Below, piece by piece: positions 47,304-56,251 of a stretch of DNA of 64,000 nt; the stretch's first letter is position 1, and each line of letters begins with the position of its first letter. This DNA comes from Oscillospiraceae bacterium. Lineage in GTDB: Bacteria; Bacillota; Clostridia; Oscillospirales; Oscillospiraceae. Both the position numbers and the translations under genes were made by a program. The notes below the pieces were generated by a model. That model had not been told where the DNA came from. It was given only the letters and a program-made list of their open reading frames with translations, and ran no database searches. The stretch covers positions 62,001 to 126,000 of the forward strand of contig JAHHRV010000003.1 of the NCBI GenBank assembly GCA_020025595.1, given 5' to 3'.

Positions 47304-48587
47304 TTATAAATTCCCCTCAGGGGGTATTTTCTGAATATAGATGGTGACAGGGTTGTCGCCTTGAATGCGGTCCAGATTGGCTCCCATGCCCCACACGCCC
47401 AGCACGCCTGCATCATCGGCGATCACCGGGATCGCAAGCCGGTCACCTGCCGGGATTTTCCGGTCCACAAACCGTTTTTTCAGGGATTTGGTGCCTCCGG
47501 TCAGCCGGAGCTCATCCCCTGTCTGCCTGCATCGAATCACCATTTTGCCCACCGGGCATACGGTAAATTCGCAGGCTGTGTTTACAATATTTTCTGCCGG
47601 CTCACAGCGCACTTCCAGTCCCACGGATTCCAGACGAACCGTCCCGGAAAGCGGCAGTTCCACCGTTTCCAGTACCACAGGCTTTCTGGCAGCTTCCAGC
47701 CGGTCATAGTTCCGCCGGAGCATCACGCCGCCGGGAAAAACAGAGAATGCAGAAGGCTTTTCCGTCTGCACCAGAGCCTGAGCCTGAGCAATGTGGCTGG
47801 CATTCGGCTCGGGCATCCCAGCTTCTTTCAGGAGCCGCTCCAGTGCCCGGCGCTGAATTGCCGGGGGAAGCTCCCGCAGCTGAGAAACGCTGCCCGGGTC
47901 CACAGAATCTGCAAGATCCTGCACGACCTCATCCTCCTGCCGCAGCCGCTGAGCCATGGCGGACAGATTCTGCCCGATGCTGGGGTTCTCCTGACGCAGC
48001 AGCGGCATAATATGATGGCGAATCCGATTTCTCAGAAACGCATCGGAGTCATTGGAGCTGTCCTCGATGTGGTCGATCCAGTTCTCTGCCAGAAACGCCT
48101 CCACCTCCTGCCGGGTCACATCCAGCATGGGGCGAATCAGGTTCTCGCCCTTAGGGGTGATTGCGCCCAGGCCACGAAGCCCGGTGCCCCGGATCAGGTG
48201 CATCAGCACCGTTTCTGCATTGTCATCTGCGGTGTGCGCCGTGGCAATGATGCCGTCAAGGCTTCGCAGGAAGCTGTAACGGGCATCTCTTGCGGCAGCT
48301 TCCAGACCTTTGACACCAGCCACCACATGGGTCTGTCCCACATGCAGGGGGATATCGTGGAAATCGCAGAAGTTTCTGACAAATTCTTCGTCCCGGAGAG
48401 ATTCTTCCCCCCGAAGATGGTGATTAAAATGGGCCGCCTCCACCCGGATGTGGAATTTTTCCTTCAGCAGCCACATTCCCCACAGCAGAGCCATGGAGTC
48501 TGCCCCGCCGGAAACAGCACAGATCACGGTTTCGCCGCCGGAAAGCATCCCATAGCGGGTGATGGCAGCGCTGAGCTTACTCACCAT
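47304..48587 (-). CDS. tilS: tRNA(Ile)-lysidine synthetase TilS
   Basis: Modifies C34 of tRNA-Ile(CAU) to lysidine using ATP and lysine. The 427-aa protein has the PP-loop AVSGGADSMALLWGM and FNHHLRGEES, and a C-terminal TilS domain (TGDELRLTGGTKSLKKRFVD). The start overlaps the dnaB end by 11 bases, joining two usually separate Firmicute gene groups. Confidence 0.95.
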   Translation of the reverse strand: MVSKLSAAITRYGMLSGGETVICAVSGGADSMALLWGMWLLKEKFHIRVEAAHFNHHLRGEESLRDEEFVRNFCDFHDIPLHVGQTHVVAGVKGLEAAARDARYSFLRSLDGIIATAHTADDNAETVLMHLIRGTGLRGLGAITPKGENLIRPMLDVTRQEVEAFLAENWIDHIEDSSNDSDAFLRNRIRHHIMPLLRQENPSIGQNLSAMAQRLRQEDEVVQDLADSVDPGSVSQLRELPPAIQRRALERLLKEAGMPEPNASHIAQAQALVQTEKPSAFSVFPGGVMLRRNYDRLEAARKPVVLETVELPLSGTVRLESVGLEVRCEPAENIVNTACEFTVCPVGKMVIRCRQTGDELRLTGGTKSLKKRFVDRKIPAGDRLAIPVIADDAGVLGVWGMGANLDRIQGDNPVTIYIQKIPPEGNL

Positions 48588-49914
48588 GCTTCCACTCCCG
48601 ATCGGCGAATGTGGTGAACTGGGGCAGCCACTGGAGCTTTACGGTTCCGGTTTCGCCGTGACGGTTCTTCGCCACGATGCATTCGGCCACATTCTTTTCT
48701 TCTGAATTTTCGTTGTAGTAGTCATCACGGTAGATGAACATGATCACATCCGCGTCCTGCTCGATAGCGCCGGATTCACGAAGGTCGGACATCATGGGCC
48801 GCTTGTCGTTACGGCTTTCCACCGCACGGGACAGCTGGCTCAGACAGATGACGGGCACATTCAGCTCTTTTGCCATGATTTTCAGGGATCGGGAAATTTC
48901 GCCCACCACCTGAACACGGTTTTCCGACTGCTTGCCGTAGCCGGAGCTGGTCATCAGCTGCAGGTAGTCGATAACCACCAGTCCCAGATCTTCCACCCGG
49001 CGCAGCTTGGCGTTCATCTCCGCAACGGTGATGGACGGATTGTCGTCGATGCGGATATCCGTCTGGCTCAGAGCAGCGGAAGCCATTGCAAGCTTTCCCC
49101 ATTCCTCGTCGCTGAGCTTGCCGGTCAGCATTTTCTGGCTGTCCACAAAGCTCTCGCCGGAGAGCAGACGCATAGCCAGCTGCTCCCGGGACATTTCCAG
49201 GTTGAATACCGCAACGGTCTGCTTGTATTTCTTTGCAACATTGACGCCGATATTCAGCGCCAGAGAGGATTTACCCATGGCAGGACGGGCTGCGATCAGC
49301 AGCAGGTCCGATTTGTTCAGGCCGTTGATCTTGGTGTCCAGATCATGCAGGCCCGTGGAAAGTCCGGGAATTGCAGAATCCGACTGGCTCAGCTCTGTCA
49401 GGTGGTCAAACACCTTGTACAGCACCGTGCCGATGTGCTCCAGCGATTCGGTCCGCTCGCCCTTTCGCAGGGCGTAGATCTTTTTCTCTGCCGCCTCCAG
49501 CATTTCACTGGGGGTGCCCACCTGATCGTAAACGATCTCGGTGATATCCGCCGCCGCCTGGGCAAGACCGCGAAGCATGGCCTTTTCCCGGACGATGTTG
49601 GCATATCGCACCACATTTGCTGCGGTGGGGGTGATTTCCATCAGCTGCAGAATATAATCTCTGGAATTTTCATGGTAGTTGCCCAGCTCCCGCATCTTGT
49701 CCAGAACGGTGACCGGGTCAATGGTCTGGGAGAAGTTAAACATGGTATAGATCGTTTCATAAATCTCCCGATTCTGTTCCAGGAAGAAATCCTCCGGATG
49801 CACCACGCCGATCACATCTGCCACGCAGGTGCTGTCAATCAGAATGGAACCCAAAACCGCCTGTTCCGCTTCCAGAGACTGGGGCGGCTGTCGGTTTATC
49901 AATTCTTCATCCAT
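48577..49914 (-). CDS. dnaB: Replicative DNA helicase DnaB
   Basis: Hexameric replication-fork helicase. The 445-aa protein has an N-terminal primase-interaction domain (PQSLEAEQAVLGSILI), Walker A AARPAMGKSSLALN, NLEMSREQLAMRLL and Walker B LGLVVIDYLQLM. No intein is present. It lies 48 bases after rplI. Confidence 0.97.
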   Translation of the reverse strand: MDEELINRQPPQSLEAEQAVLGSILIDSTCVADVIGVVHPEDFFLEQNREIYETIYTMFNFSQTIDPVTVLDKMRELGNYHENSRDYILQLMEITPTAANVVRYANIVREKAMLRGLAQAAADITEIVYDQVGTPSEMLEAAEKKIYALRKGERTESLEHIGTVLYKVFDHLTELSQSDSAIPGLSTGLHDLDTKINGLNKSDLLLIAARPAMGKSSLALNIGVNVAKKYKQTVAVFNLEMSREQLAMRLLSGESFVDSQKMLTGKLSDEEWGKLAMASAALSQTDIRIDDNPSITVAEMNAKLRRVEDLGLVVIDYLQLMTSSGYGKQSENRVQVVGEISRSLKIMAKELNVPVICLSQLSRAVESRNDKRPMMSDLRESGAIEQDADVIMFIYRDDYYNENSEEKNVAECIVAKNRHGETGTVKLQWLPQFTTFADREWKHGE

Positions 49915-49962
49915 GTGTTTCCCTCCTATGCGGCCTGGTGCCGCGGTATATCATTGGCTGGA

Positions 49963-50409
49963 TTAAGCTTCTTCGATCTTGACGGTCAGCTGACCGACGA
50001 TCTCATAGCCCAGCTTGCACTTGACGGTGTAGGTGCCCACATTCTTGATGGGCTCGTCAATGACGATCTTGCGCTTGTCGATGGCGATGCCGGTATTCTT
50101 CTTCAGAGCCTCGGCAATTTCCAGGTTGGTAACAGCACCGAACAGTCTGCCGGTTCCGCCGCCCTTGGCAGTTACAGTCAGAGTCATATCCCGCAGCTTC
50201 TTGGAGATCTCCAGAGCCTCAGCACGCTCTTTTGCCTGACGCTCCTGAGTAGCCTTATCGTTCATACGCATGGTATTGACGGCATCTGCAGTAGCCTCGA
50301 TAGCGATTTTGCGGGGAAGCATATAGTTTCTGGCGTAGCCGTCAGAGACCTCGATCATCTGACCCTTTTTGCCTTTGCCTTTAACATCAGTCAACAGAAT
50401 TACTTTCAT
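49963..50409 (-). CDS. rplI: 50S ribosomal protein L9
   Basis: 148 aa, two-domain L9: MKVILLTDVKGKGKKGQMIE, then VSDGYARNYMLPRKIA and a C-terminal domain from about 75 (GRLFGAVTNLEIAEALKKN). It binds 23S rRNA near the L1 stalk. It sits between gdpP and dnaB as in Bacillus. Confidence 0.97.
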   Translation of the reverse strand: MKVILLTDVKGKGKKGQMIEVSDGYARNYMLPRKIAIEATADAVNTMRMNDKATQERQAKERAEALEISKKLRDMTLTVTAKGGGTGRLFGAVTNLEIAEALKKNTGIAIDKRKIVIDEPIKNVGTYTVKCKLGYEIVGQLTVKIEEA

Positions 50410-50429
50410 ATCGTATTACTCCTTTTCGA

Positions 50430-52406
50430 TTAAGTTCCATAATAGTCATCAATGGATACCACCAGCCGGTCCAGTACCTCTTTCACCGTAGCATGGTTGA
50501 CCTGAGCGCCTGCAGTGGCTGCGTTGCCGCCGCCGCCCAGAGGCTCCAGGATCACCTGCACATTGGCTTCGCCAATGGAGCGGGCGGAGATGATCACCGT
50601 ATCATCCTGAGGATACAGCACAAACGACGACTGAATACCGGTGATATTCAGCAGTTCATCGGCTGCCTGGGCAGCCAGTGCCCGGGATGTTGTGGTGTCC
50701 AGGGCCGCAATGGCGATTTCATTGCGATACAGCTTGGCAGATTTGATAATCTGGTAGCGTTCCATGGTGTTCTGGAAGTCGCTCTGCATCAGTTTTTTGA
50801 CCTCCACCGTTTCAGCGCCCAGTCTTCTCAGGAAAGCAGCGGCCTCGAAGCTGCGCTCTCCGGTGCGGACATTGAAGCTCTTGGTATCCAGGAAGATACC
50901 TGCCAGCAGGCCCTTGGCCTCCACCGGCAGCACATCCTGCTTTTCAACAACATACTCCAGAAGCTCGGTGACAAGCTCGGAAGCAGAAGATGCATACGGT
51001 TCGTGGAAATTGACCACCACGGGGTTGATGTAGTCCGCCGCACGGCGATGATGATCGATGACGCAGACCTTGGGGATGGCCTCCAGCAGAGGCTGACACT
51101 CCACCTGATTGGGCCGGTTGGTATCTACCACAATCAGAATACTTCCGGAATCTGCCATCAGAAGTGCATCCTGTCCGGAGATGATGCGGTCTGCATACTC
51201 GGGAACCTGGCTGACCTCGTCCAGCAGCTTCTGTGCGGAATTGTTCTCTTTATCAATGACGAGGAAGTGCTTTTTCCCCTTTTTCCGGCACATACAGCAC
51301 ACGCCCAGTGCCGAACCCACAGCGTCCATGTCTGCGTTCTTGTGACCCATGACAAAGACCTGAGAGCTCTGGCCCACCAGTTCCATCAGAGAGCTGGCGG
51401 TCACACGGGAGCGGACTTTGCTGCGGTGATCCACTTCCTTGGCTCTGCCGCCGTAGAAAGTGAAGTTCAGCCGATCCTTGATGACCGCCTGATCGCCGCC
51501 GCGGCTCAGACTCATTTCAATGGCCAGCGCCGCAAAATCATAGCACTCTTCAAAGCTGCTGCCGTCCACACCCAGACCGAAGCTGATGGATGCGGCAACG
51601 CCGGAAGGATTTGTAATTTGATGAATCTCGTCGAGAATGGAGAATTTATTCTCCACCGCACTCTGAAGATCCCATTTTTCAAAGATAAACAGGTAACGGT
51701 TTCGCTCCAGTCTTCGCAAAATGCCGTGGTAGCCATCCACCCAGTGGGTGATGCACTCATTGATGCGGGCATTCAGGGAAGAAATACCGCTTTCAGACAG
51801 GTTCTTGGTGAGTTCATCGTAGTTATCCACCACGATCAGGGATACCACAGGTCTTGAGCGGATATACTCATCTCTGATCTGGTACAGATCCGTCAGATCC
51901 GTGAAATACAGCGCCGCCAGCATCGTTCCCTGGGGATCATCTGCGTGAATGGTGGTGCCGTATACCCGGTAGCGCCGATCAGACAGATTCACATCATAGG
52001 GATATTCGCTCTGTCCGGAAACCAGCCAGTCGGTGGTGAAATTGGGCACCAGATCGGTGATCTTCTGCTCGTACATCTTGTCCTTGAAGCCGGACATCTG
52101 CGTAAACAGCTCATTGGACCAGATGATTGCACCGTCACCCAGCCGAGTCAATACCATGGGAAACGGTGTCTTGCCGCCGTCGGTGGTTCCAAGCGTATTG
52201 GTAGCAGATTGGATAAATGCCTCCAGCTCTCTGCGGCGGTGCGCTTTCTTGAATTGATAGAATATAAACAGTGATGCAGTAATTGCCGCCTCTGCCGCAG
52301 CAAGAATCGGATGATCCATCACCAGTGCCAATGCTGCGAATGCAAGCATGACCGCAAAATACACACCCATTCCGGGCTGAATCAATCTGCCGAGTTTTCG
52401 GTTCAT
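50430..52406 (-). CDS. gdpP: Cyclic-di-AMP phosphodiesterase GdpP
   Basis: Membrane enzyme that hydrolyses c-di-AMP to pApA. The 658-aa protein has two TM helices (about 10-50), a degenerate PAS domain (about 80-140), a degenerate GGDEF domain (about 180-300), and a DHH-DHHA1 module: FVMGHKNADMDAVGSALG, VIDHHRRAADYINP and the GGGGNAATAGAQ end. ATG 52406 is chosen because GGAGG lies 8 bases upstream; the longer frame from 52490 crosses the promoter. It leads the gdpP-to-ftsH run. Confidence 0.95.
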   Translation of the reverse strand: MNRKLGRLIQPGMGVYFAVMLAFAALALVMDHPILAAAEAAITASLFIFYQFKKAHRRRELEAFIQSATNTLGTTDGGKTPFPMVLTRLGDGAIIWSNELFTQMSGFKDKMYEQKITDLVPNFTTDWLVSGQSEYPYDVNLSDRRYRVYGTTIHADDPQGTMLAALYFTDLTDLYQIRDEYIRSRPVVSLIVVDNYDELTKNLSESGISSLNARINECITHWVDGYHGILRRLERNRYLFIFEKWDLQSAVENKFSILDEIHQITNPSGVAASISFGLGVDGSSFEECYDFAALAIEMSLSRGGDQAVIKDRLNFTFYGGRAKEVDHRSKVRSRVTASSLMELVGQSSQVFVMGHKNADMDAVGSALGVCCMCRKKGKKHFLVIDKENNSAQKLLDEVSQVPEYADRIISGQDALLMADSGSILIVVDTNRPNQVECQPLLEAIPKVCVIDHHRRAADYINPVVVNFHEPYASSASELVTELLEYVVEKQDVLPVEAKGLLAGIFLDTKSFNVRTGERSFEAAAFLRRLGAETVEVKKLMQSDFQNTMERYQIIKSAKLYRNEIAIAALDTTTSRALAAQAADELLNITGIQSSFVLYPQDDTVIISARSIGEANVQVILEPLGGGGNAATAGAQVNHATVKEVLDRLVVSIDDYYGT

Positions 52407-52461
52407 CCTGTTCGCCTCCATTTTAGGGCATTTGTACCCATTGTTCGCAATTATAGGGGAT

Positions 52462-52490
52462 ATTATATCAAACTCCGATGGAAGGTGCAA
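52462..52490 (-). promoter_or_regulatory. Promoter of the gdpP operon
   Basis: Reverse strand: TTGCAC (52485-52490), 17-base spacer, TATAAT (52462-52467). Confidence 0.82.
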
Positions 52491-52569
52491 TAGATTTTAA
52501 CTGTTTTTCCCGAATTTCTGGTACCTTCGGCGGCGTGGTAAATTATATATGTACTTTTTCGCAAAAATG

Positions 52570-52779
52570 TGGTATAATCTTTTGCAGCGTGCGCCGGGTG
52601 GGCAGACCCGCGCAGACAATCTATCGGCAAAACCGGTCGATATTATAGAAACGCGAAATATGTTACAGACATTTTTCCACACCAATGGACGATACAGGGT
52701 CCGGCGGCTGGAGATGTATCGGTCTGTTTATTGCTGCTTGTTTGCAGCGTTCACGATTTGAAAGGAGAAATGAATTTAA
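52570..52779 (+). promoter_or_regulatory. rnj promoter and long leader
   Basis: Extended -10 TGGTATAAT at 52570-52578 with a poor -35. The transcript leader would be about 195 bases. It holds a GCGCCGGGT / ACCCGCGC hairpin near 52591-52614 and an ATCG...CGAT stem near 52621-52641. No ORF with a ribosome binding site is seen inside. Confidence 0.55.
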
Positions 52780-54435
52780 TTGGCTGAAAAACTGAAAATT
52801 ATCCCTCTGGGCGGTCTGGACGAAATCGGTAAGAATATGACCGTTCTGGAGTATGGCAAGGACATGATCGTCATCGACTGCGGCGTTGCGTTCCCGGATG
52901 ACGAAATGTACGGTGTCGATCTGGTGATTCCCGACTTTAGCTACCTGGTCAAGAACGCAGGAAAGCTGCGGGGTATGTTCATCACCCACGGTCACGAAGA
53001 CCACATCGGCTCCATTCCCTATTGTATGCAGCAGGTCAGCTGCCCCATCCATGGCACCGCCATGACCAACGGTCTGATCAAGCTGAAGCTGGAGGAACAC
53101 GGTCTTTCCCAGAAGGTAAAGCTCGTCACCCACAAGCCCGGCGATGTTGTCAAGGCCGGCTGCTTCAGTGTGGAGTTCATTCATGTGAACCACTCCATCG
53201 CCGACGCAGTGTGCTTTGCCATCAAGACCCCCGTGGGCACCGTCGTTATGACCGGTGACTTCAAGATCGACCCCACTGCCGCCGACGGCATGATCGATCT
53301 GGGCCGTCTGGGCGAACTGGGCAAGCGGGGTGTTCTGGCTCTGCTGGCTGATTCCACCAATGTGGAGCGTGCAGGCTATACCCCCAACGAAAACACCGTT
53401 GCCGAAGGCCTGGACCGTCAGTTCCGCAACTGCGACCAGCGTATCATCGTCACCACCTTTGCATCCAATATGCACCGCATTCAGGCAGTTCTGGCTACCG
53501 CCCACCGCTACGGCCGTAAGGTCGCTGTCACCGGACGGAGCATGGAAAATGTGCTGAAGGTCGCATCCGATCTGGGCTATCTGAAGGTCCCCGCCAACAC
53601 CATTGTGGATCTGGCGGCTGTGAAAAGCCTTCCCAAGAACAAGGTGGTCATCGTTTCCACCGGTTCTCAGGGTGAAAATATGTCTGCGCTGTATCGCATG
53701 GCATTCAGCACCCACAAGTATATCGAAATTCAGGCGGGCGACCGCATCATCATTTCCGCATCCGCCATTCCCGGCAACGAGAAGGCCATCAGCAAGATCA
53801 TCAACGAGCTGTACCGCAAGGGCGCAGATGTGGTCTACGAAAAGAGCGAGGGTCTGCACGTTTCCGGCCACGCCTGCCAGGAAGAGCTGAAGATCATTCA
53901 CGGTCTGTGCAAGCCCAAGTTCTTCATTCCTGTCCACGGCGAGTGCCGCCACCTGCAGCTGCACGCCCGTCTGGCAAAGCAGATGGGTATGAAGCCCTCT
54001 CACATTGTCATCGGTGAAATCGGTTCTCAGATTGAGCTGAGCAGCCGCAGCTGCAAAATTACCGGCATGGTTCCGGCAGGCAAGGTCTTTGTCGACGGCG
54101 CTGGTGTCGGCGATGTGGGCAGCGTGGTTCTGCGTGACCGCAAGCATCTGGCTCAGGACGGCATGATCGTCGTGTGCCTGAACCTGTCCAGCCAGGACGG
54201 TGCCGTGATTTCCGGCCCCGATATCATCACCCGCGGTTTCGTCTATGTGAAGGAATCCGAGGAGCTGATGGAGAACCTGAAGAAGGTTGCAGAAGAAGCT
54301 GTGGAGCGCTGCCAGCGCAAGCACATCAAGGACTGGAGCACCATCAAGTCCGCCATCAAGAACGATCTGAGTGGTTACCTGTATAAGACCACCAAGCGTA
54401 ATCCCATGATTCTGCCCGTAATCATGGAGATCTGA
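52780..54435 (+). CDS. rnj: Ribonuclease J
   Basis: 5'-3' exo/endoribonuclease of mRNA decay and rRNA maturation. The 551-aa MBL/beta-CASP protein has FITHGHEDHIGSIPY, TGDFKIDPTAADG, LADSTNVERAGYTP and SEGLHVSGHACQEELK, and a C-terminal RNase J domain (IKDWSTIKSAIKNDLSGYLY). It starts with TTG behind AAAGGAG. It faces away from gdpP and ends at a shared terminator. Confidence 0.96.
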   Translation: MAEKLKIIPLGGLDEIGKNMTVLEYGKDMIVIDCGVAFPDDEMYGVDLVIPDFSYLVKNAGKLRGMFITHGHEDHIGSIPYCMQQVSCPIHGTAMTNGLIKLKLEEHGLSQKVKLVTHKPGDVVKAGCFSVEFIHVNHSIADAVCFAIKTPVGTVVMTGDFKIDPTAADGMIDLGRLGELGKRGVLALLADSTNVERAGYTPNENTVAEGLDRQFRNCDQRIIVTTFASNMHRIQAVLATAHRYGRKVAVTGRSMENVLKVASDLGYLKVPANTIVDLAAVKSLPKNKVVIVSTGSQGENMSALYRMAFSTHKYIEIQAGDRIIISASAIPGNEKAISKIINELYRKGADVVYEKSEGLHVSGHACQEELKIIHGLCKPKFFIPVHGECRHLQLHARLAKQMGMKPSHIVIGEIGSQIELSSRSCKITGMVPAGKVFVDGAGVGDVGSVVLRDRKHLAQDGMIVVCLNLSSQDGAVISGPDIITRGFVYVKESEELMENLKKVAEEAVERCQRKHIKDWSTIKSAIKNDLSGYLYKTTKRNPMILPVIMEI

Positions 54436-54446
54436 TCCAACAAAAT

Positions 54447-54484
54447 AACCCGTCCACCAGAATCGGTGGACGGGTTTTCTTTTT
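54447..54484. terminator. Bidirectional terminator between rnj and larC
   Basis: AACCCGTCCACC (54447-54458), loop AGAATC, perfect complement 54465-54476, then TTCTTTTT on the plus strand. It lies about ten bases after the larC1 stop on the other strand, so no larC2 frame can follow. Confidence 0.92.
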
Positions 54485-54486
54485 AT

Positions 54487-55353
54487 TCAGATGGTATCTC
54501 CCTGCAGGATCCGCACGCAGTTGGCTCGTTCAAAGTCCTTTTTGCCCATGCCGTAGCCGATCTGGGAAACCTTCATGACCGGCATATTGCCGAATTCAGT
54601 CACAAAATGCTTCAACAGAGCTGCGCCTGTGGGTGTGCATAACTCGCTGGGGATGCTGCCGCCGTAGATAGGCACGCCCCTGAGAATGAACGCCGTGGCA
54701 GGTGCCGGAACCGGCAGAATGCCGTGGGCGCAGCGAACCGTTCCCGCGCCTACATGGACAGGAGAAGCAATGATCTGCTCCGGGTGCAGCTTATGCAGCA
54801 GCAGGCACACTGCGGTCACATCCGCAATGGCATCCATGGTGCCCACCTCGTGGAAGTGGATCTCGGAAACCGGCACGCCGTGGGCATGGCTCTCAGCCTC
54901 GGCAATCAGCTTGTACACAGCAAGTGCATCCTGTTTCACTTCCTCGGGCAGTGCCAGATGAGAGAAGATGTGCTCGATATCGTGCAGGCTGCTGTGGTGA
55001 TGGTGGCCGTGGTGGTGCTCGTGATCGTGGGCATGGTGGTCATGATCGTGGTGATGATCGTGTTCATGGTCATGCTCATGATGATGCTCGTGTTCGTGGC
55101 AATGGTCATGGTCGTGGTCTGCGTGGGTATGGCAGTGCGCTTCCCCTTCTTCCACATCGTGAACCTTTACCGACATATGGGTGCCGGTAATGCCGCATTT
55201 CACACTCTTTTCCCCGGAAAATACCACACCGGGAATACCTGCTTCGTTCAGCTCGCGAATGGCTTCCTCAGGATCCGGCATCAGCTCCAGCAGCGCTGCG
55301 CTGAGCATATCTCCGGCTGCGCCCATGCCGCAGTCAATATAGAGTGTTCTCAT
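54487..55353 (-). CDS. larC: Nickel-pincer cofactor protein LarC, N-terminal part only (LarC1)
   Basis: LarC inserts nickel into the pincer nucleotide cofactor of lactate racemase-type enzymes. The 288-aa product begins TLYIDCGMGAAGDMLSAALL, carries a His/Asp-rich metal insert (about 73-122, HDHDHCHEHEHHHEHDHEHD and more) and continues with SEIHFHEVGTMDAIADVTA and GIPVP-like APATAFILRG, ending QIGYGMGKKDF. Full LarC is about 400 aa; the C-terminal CTP-binding LarC2 half is missing, and a terminator follows the stop. The start overlaps larB (ATGA). Confidence 0.9.
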   Translation of the reverse strand: MRTLYIDCGMGAAGDMLSAALLELMPDPEEAIRELNEAGIPGVVFSGEKSVKCGITGTHMSVKVHDVEEGEAHCHTHADHDHDHCHEHEHHHEHDHEHDHHHDHDHHAHDHEHHHGHHHHSSLHDIEHIFSHLALPEEVKQDALAVYKLIAEAESHAHGVPVSEIHFHEVGTMDAIADVTAVCLLLHKLHPEQIIASPVHVGAGTVRCAHGILPVPAPATAFILRGVPIYGGSIPSELCTPTGAALLKHFVTEFGNMPVMKVSQIGYGMGKKDFERANCVRILQGDTI

Positions 55354-56105
55354 TTGGGCACCTCCATATGGTTGATCATGTTCGCCAGATATCCGGCGCC
55401 GAAGCCGTTGTCAATGTTCACCACGCTGACACCGCTGGCGCAGGAATTCAGCATGGACAGCAGCGCAGACACGCCGCCGAAGGATGCTCCGTAGCCCACA
55501 CTGGTGGGAACCGCAATCACCGGGCAATCTGCAAGACCGCCGATCACGCTGGCCAGAGCGCCCTCCATGCCTGCAATGGCAATGATGACGCTTGCACCCA
55601 TGATCAACTCCATATGGGCAAGCAGGCGATGCACTCCGGCAACGCCAACATCATAAAGCCGTTCTACCTTGCTGCCCAGGATCTCAGCCGTCAGGGCTGC
55701 CTCTTCTGCAACAGGAATATCGCTGGTGCCGCCGGTGGCGATGACCACCTTGCCGATTCCGCCGGGCTCCGGGAAACCGCCCACGATGCCGACTTTGGCA
55801 TCTCTGCGGTAGTCCAGTTCTACAGTTTTTCCGACAAATTCCGCAGCTTCCGGAGACATTCTGGTGATCAGCACCCGATCCTGTCCGTTTTCCTGCATAG
55901 CTTTGATAATTCCGGCGATCTGTTCCGGTGTCTTTCCTGCGCCGTAGATCACTTCTGCTGCACCCTGTCTGATCTTGCGGTGCAGATCTACCTTCGCATA
56001 GCCGATATCCTCAAAGGGTGCGGTCTTGATTTCCATCAGTGCATCATCCACAGAGGTCTGGCCAGACTGGACAGATTCCAGTAATTTTCTGATATCGCTG
56101 TTCAT
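55350..56105 (-). CDS. larB: Nickel-pincer cofactor carboxylase/hydrolase LarB
   Basis: LarB carboxylates and hydrolyses nicotinic acid adenine dinucleotide to start nickel-pincer nucleotide synthesis. The 251-aa protein has the PurE-like core VVIATGGTSDIPVAEEAALTA, ELIMGASVIIAIAGMEGALAS and IAVPTSVGYGASFGG. LarE, and an LarA-type racemase, are not in the window. Promoter TTGCTC / 17 / TATAAT lies at 56186-56214 (reverse strand). Confidence 0.95.
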   Translation of the reverse strand: MNSDIRKLLESVQSGQTSVDDALMEIKTAPFEDIGYAKVDLHRKIRQGAAEVIYGAGKTPEQIAGIIKAMQENGQDRVLITRMSPEAAEFVGKTVELDYRRDAKVGIVGGFPEPGGIGKVVIATGGTSDIPVAEEAALTAEILGSKVERLYDVGVAGVHRLLAHMELIMGASVIIAIAGMEGALASVIGGLADCPVIAVPTSVGYGASFGGVSALLSMLNSCASGVSVVNIDNGFGAGYLANMINHMEVPK

Positions 56106-56185
56106 TTTGTGCCTCCAAAAGTCATAAGGTACCCATCTTTATCACAGGAGCCGATGTACCCATGACACGCTAATAATCTCGACTC

Positions 56186-56214
56186 ATTATACACGCGAAG
56201 CAGAAAATGAGCAA
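56186..56214 (-). promoter_or_regulatory. Promoter of larB-larC1
   Basis: Reverse strand: TTGCTC (56209-56214), 17-base spacer, TATAAT (56186-56191). Confidence 0.72.
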
Positions 56215-56251
56215 GAAGGATATCCGGATTTTTGCCGCCAAATACGGTCAG

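Noticed and set aside
54980..55135. Apparent tandem DNA repeat (catgatcatg-like)
   Set aside because: It is in frame inside larC and encodes the His/Asp-rich insert; no CRISPR-like spacing exists. The similar run at 39400-39560 encodes the His-rich protein.
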